A DNA stretch of 32,398 nt from a candidate division NC10 bacterium RIFCSPLOWO2_12_FULL_66_18 (GTDB lineage: Bacteria; Methylomirabilota; Methylomirabilia; Methylomirabilales; 2-02-FULL-66-22). Positions 30,850 through 32,398 of this stretch are shown here, one piece after another. A program made the position numbers and the translations under genes. The number at the start of each line of letters is the position of its first letter. Position 1 is the stretch's first letter. The notes under the pieces are model-generated. The model saw only the letters and a list, made by a program, of their open reading frames with translations, had not been told where the DNA came from and made no database searches. The DNA is taken from the NCBI GenBank assembly GCA_001771285.1, contig METI01000206.1, positions 6,303-38,700 of the forward strand. Reading direction: 5' to 3'.

Positions 30850-31179
30850 ATCTAGCTGCTCCTTCCTGCTGCCGCTGGCAGCACAACGGGGCGTCTCCCT
30901 GCCCCTGACTTTTAGATCCCCGATCCTTCCAATGGGTTCGCGGGAACCGAGCAAAAAGCCTCGTCAATATAAGGGGCCATCCCAAAGCCCGCAAGAAAAA
31001 AATGCAGTTTCCAAGAATTTTCCCTTGGGGCGGACAAACGTTGTTCCATTGGAAGCTCCGCCTCTCCCCGTATGCTGTTTCATGTGCATGGCATCCCACC
31101 TCACCCGCCTCCTCGATTTCAATAGACAGCCGATCCGCCAGGGTGGTACCTTTTCTCGCGACTGAGAGGGAGGCTGAAT
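30850..31179. other. Intergenic stretch between divergent genes
   Basis: These 330 bases carry no gene that I can support. They include the start regions of the zinc-ribbon gene (minus) and the 355-residue protein gene (plus, GAGAGGGAGG before its ATG). A short inverted repeat CCAAG/CTTGG lies around 31010-31027. No strong -35/-10 pair is evident. Confidence 0.4.
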
Positions 31180-32247
31180 ATGTCTCGAGGTGTGTTACGC
31201 TCCGTACGACTCGAGGTTGCGGACCCACTGACCGCAATCGAAGCTTGCTTCGAAAAGGGTTGGACCGATGGGTTGCCCGTGATTCCGCCGACAGAGGAGC
31301 GGATCTGGGCAATGCTCGACGCCATGGGAAAACAACCCGAGGACATCCTCGGTGAGATACCCGAGCGTGCGCGAGCGATCACCGCAGAAAAGCTGGCCAT
31401 CAATGCCGTCATGGCGGGTTGCTTGCCCGAGTACGCGCCGGTCCTCCTGGCGATCGTGGAAGCCCTGTGCGACCCCGCCTTCTCCGCCCACGGACCGACG
31501 GCCAGCACCTCCGGCATGGGCATCCTGACCATCGTAAACGGCCCCATCGCCGCTCAGGTCGGCATGAATGCCGGCGAGAATCTCTTTGGCCCGGGCTGGA
31601 GGGCCAATGCCACCATCGGACGGGCCTTGCGCCTGCTCCTGCGAAATGTGTGCGGTTCCATCCCAGGCGTCATGGACCGGAGCTGCTTCGGCCATCCGGG
31701 CAAGTTCACCTACTGCATCGCCGAGGACGAAGTCCATAGCCCCTGGATCCCCCTTCACGTTGAGCGAGGGATCCCGCCCGAAGAAAGCGCCGTGACCCTG
31801 TTCGCGGGAGAATCCCCCCACCAGATCGCCAACCCATTGGCCTCGGACCCTGAGGCGATCCTCTCCACCATCGCCGACGTCATGGTGGCCGGCGGCCGCC
31901 TCAGCCTGTCGGGACAGCAGTTCGTGGTGATCGTCGCCGGTGAGCACCGGCGGATCCTGAGCCAGGCCGGTTGGACAAAGAAGGACGGACGGGCCTGGCT
32001 GCACGAGCATGCCGTGCGGTCGGAGGAGGAGCTGGCACGGGCCGGTCGCCTCCCCCCGCCCGAAACGCCACTACAGGCGGCGCGCCAATACCGGGCCGTA
32101 GCCGATCCGGAAGATATTCTGGTGATCGCCGCCGGCGGGGACGCTGGCGGGTACTCCGTGGTGATCCCGGGATGGGCAGGACGGTTACACTCGGAGGCGG
32201 TCACAAAACCGGTCCCACCCTGCCCCACGTGCAGGGTGGACGCCTAA
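31180..32247 (+). CDS. Conserved protein of unknown function, partner of the UGSC-family gene
   Basis: This 355-residue protein starts at an ATG behind AGGGAGG. It carries conserved-looking segments: 'AIEACFEKGWTDGLPVIPPTEERI', 'IPERARAITAEKLAINAVMAGCLPEYAPVLLAIVEAL', 'TASTSGMGILTIVNGPI', 'LFGPGWRANATIGRALRLLLRNVCGSIPG' and 'CFGHPGKFTYCIAEDE'. No transmembrane segment or known cofactor motif is clear; several cysteines and a final C-P-T-C are present. I recall this protein as a frequent neighbour of UGSC-family (seleno)proteins, and such a gene begins 51 bases downstream here. An enzymatic role for the pair is likely but undefined. The translated frame is undamaged. Confidence 0.7.
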   Translation: MSRGVLRSVRLEVADPLTAIEACFEKGWTDGLPVIPPTEERIWAMLDAMGKQPEDILGEIPERARAITAEKLAINAVMAGCLPEYAPVLLAIVEALCDPAFSAHGPTASTSGMGILTIVNGPIAAQVGMNAGENLFGPGWRANATIGRALRLLLRNVCGSIPGVMDRSCFGHPGKFTYCIAEDEVHSPWIPLHVERGIPPEESAVTLFAGESPHQIANPLASDPEAILSTIADVMVAGGRLSLSGQQFVVIVAGEHRRILSQAGWTKKDGRAWLHEHAVRSEEELARAGRLPPPETPLQAARQYRAVADPEDILVIAAGGDAGGYSVVIPGWAGRLHSEAVTKPVPPCPTCRVDA

Positions 32248-32259
32248 ACCTCAGGACCC

Positions 32260-32283
32260 ATTGGTCATTGGACATTGGTCATT
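32260..32283 (+). repeat. Short tandem repeat of a seven-base unit (ATTGGWC)
   Basis: ATTGGTC, ATTGGAC, ATTGGTC and a final ATT stand in line, about 3.4 units, between the two plus-strand genes. No hairpin forms from it. Confidence 0.6.
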
Positions 32284-32298
32284 CACAAGGGGGGTACG

Positions 32299-32398
32299 AT
32301 GAGTCTCACGATCTTTGACCCTACCGACGGACCGGCCGTGAAGGCGTTCACGCCGGCCCCTCGCCTGGCCAGCCTGGCGGGGAAGGTCATCGGCATCC
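32299..32398 (+). CDS. UGSC-family (seleno)protein, 5' end only
   Basis: The ATG at 32299 has AAGGGGGG four bases upstream. The 33 residues that fit in the window read MSLTIFDPTDG, then 'APRLASLAGKVIGI', a match in style to the opening of UGSC-family proteins ('APRLASLAGK' followed by an 'LDNGK'-type segment). The family takes its name from a U-G-S-C or C-G-S-C motif further on, which is beyond the window. The gene pairs with the 355-residue protein gene. The call rests on a short N-terminal stretch. Confidence 0.5.
   Translation, partial: MSLTIFDPTDGPAVKAFTPAPRLASLAGKVIGI

Noticed and set aside
1..32398. Search for CRISPR arrays, tRNA or rRNA genes and toxin-antitoxin pairs
   Set aside because: No repeated spacer pattern, no tRNA-like cloverleaf or rRNA stretch, and no toxin-antitoxin pair could be recognised by eye.

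Overview
The window is a GC-rich bacterial accessory region. Almost every gene from 2701 to 26381 lies on the minus strand. Gene content (a large organic-substrate uptake and catabolism island, hydantoinase-type enzymes, HMG-CoA-lyase-like aldolases, and a protein paired with a UGSC-family gene) resembles soil and groundwater lineages such as Candidatus Rokubacteria/Methylomirabilota or Deltaproteobacteria. That placement is inference; no marker gene is present.

Layout. (1) 1-2657: a YeiH-type exporter and the N-terminal part of a Tn3-family transposase. (2) 2701-9893, minus: an aberrant HMGL-family protein, an enolase-superfamily enzyme behind an ISL3 remnant, a frameshifted nitrilase-family amidohydrolase, a succinyl-CoA-synthetase-like CoA ligase pair and an ornithine-cyclodeaminase-family reductase. 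(3) 9901-16273, minus: a double-hotdog dehydratase, a glutaredoxin-DinB fusion, a 2-hydroxyacid dehydrogenase, a dihydropyrimidinase-like amidohydrolase and a canonical HMGL-family enzyme. (4) 16368-20404, minus: a complete Fe3+/FbpABC-type ABC importer (ATPase, fused permease, binding protein). (5) 20563-26381, minus: HyuB and HyuA, a class IV aminotransferase and a GntR/UTRA regulator with its own promoter and a palindrome. (6) 26530-27022: transposase and integrase debris. (7) 27250-32398: an orphan GntR/UTRA regulator, a DUF5939 protein lacking its cyclase, a DUF309 protein, a tiny zinc ribbon, and a plus-strand pair ending in the first codons of a UGSC-family gene.

How the genes may work together. 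A solute enters through the ABC importer. Cyclic amides are opened by HyuAB and the dihydropyrimidinase-like enzyme, and ureido or amide groups are removed by the nitrilase-family enzyme. Amino groups leave through the aminotransferase or the ornithine-cyclodeaminase homologue, and 2-oxo/2-hydroxy acids are interconverted by the dehydrogenase. The acid is then activated to a CoA ester, (de)hydrated, and cleaved or condensed by HMGL-type enzymes. The GntR gene at the head of the array probably controls it. The order of steps and the substrate are inference.

The most notable observation is the glutaredoxin-DinB gene. In frame, its first active-site cysteine codon is TGA, followed 22 nt later by a bulged hairpin whose AGUUC loop fits the bacterial SECIS pattern. 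A conventional caller would start the gene downstream and lose the active site. It is a good candidate for an unannotated selenoprotein. The UGSC-family gene starting at the right edge belongs to a family that also often uses selenocysteine.
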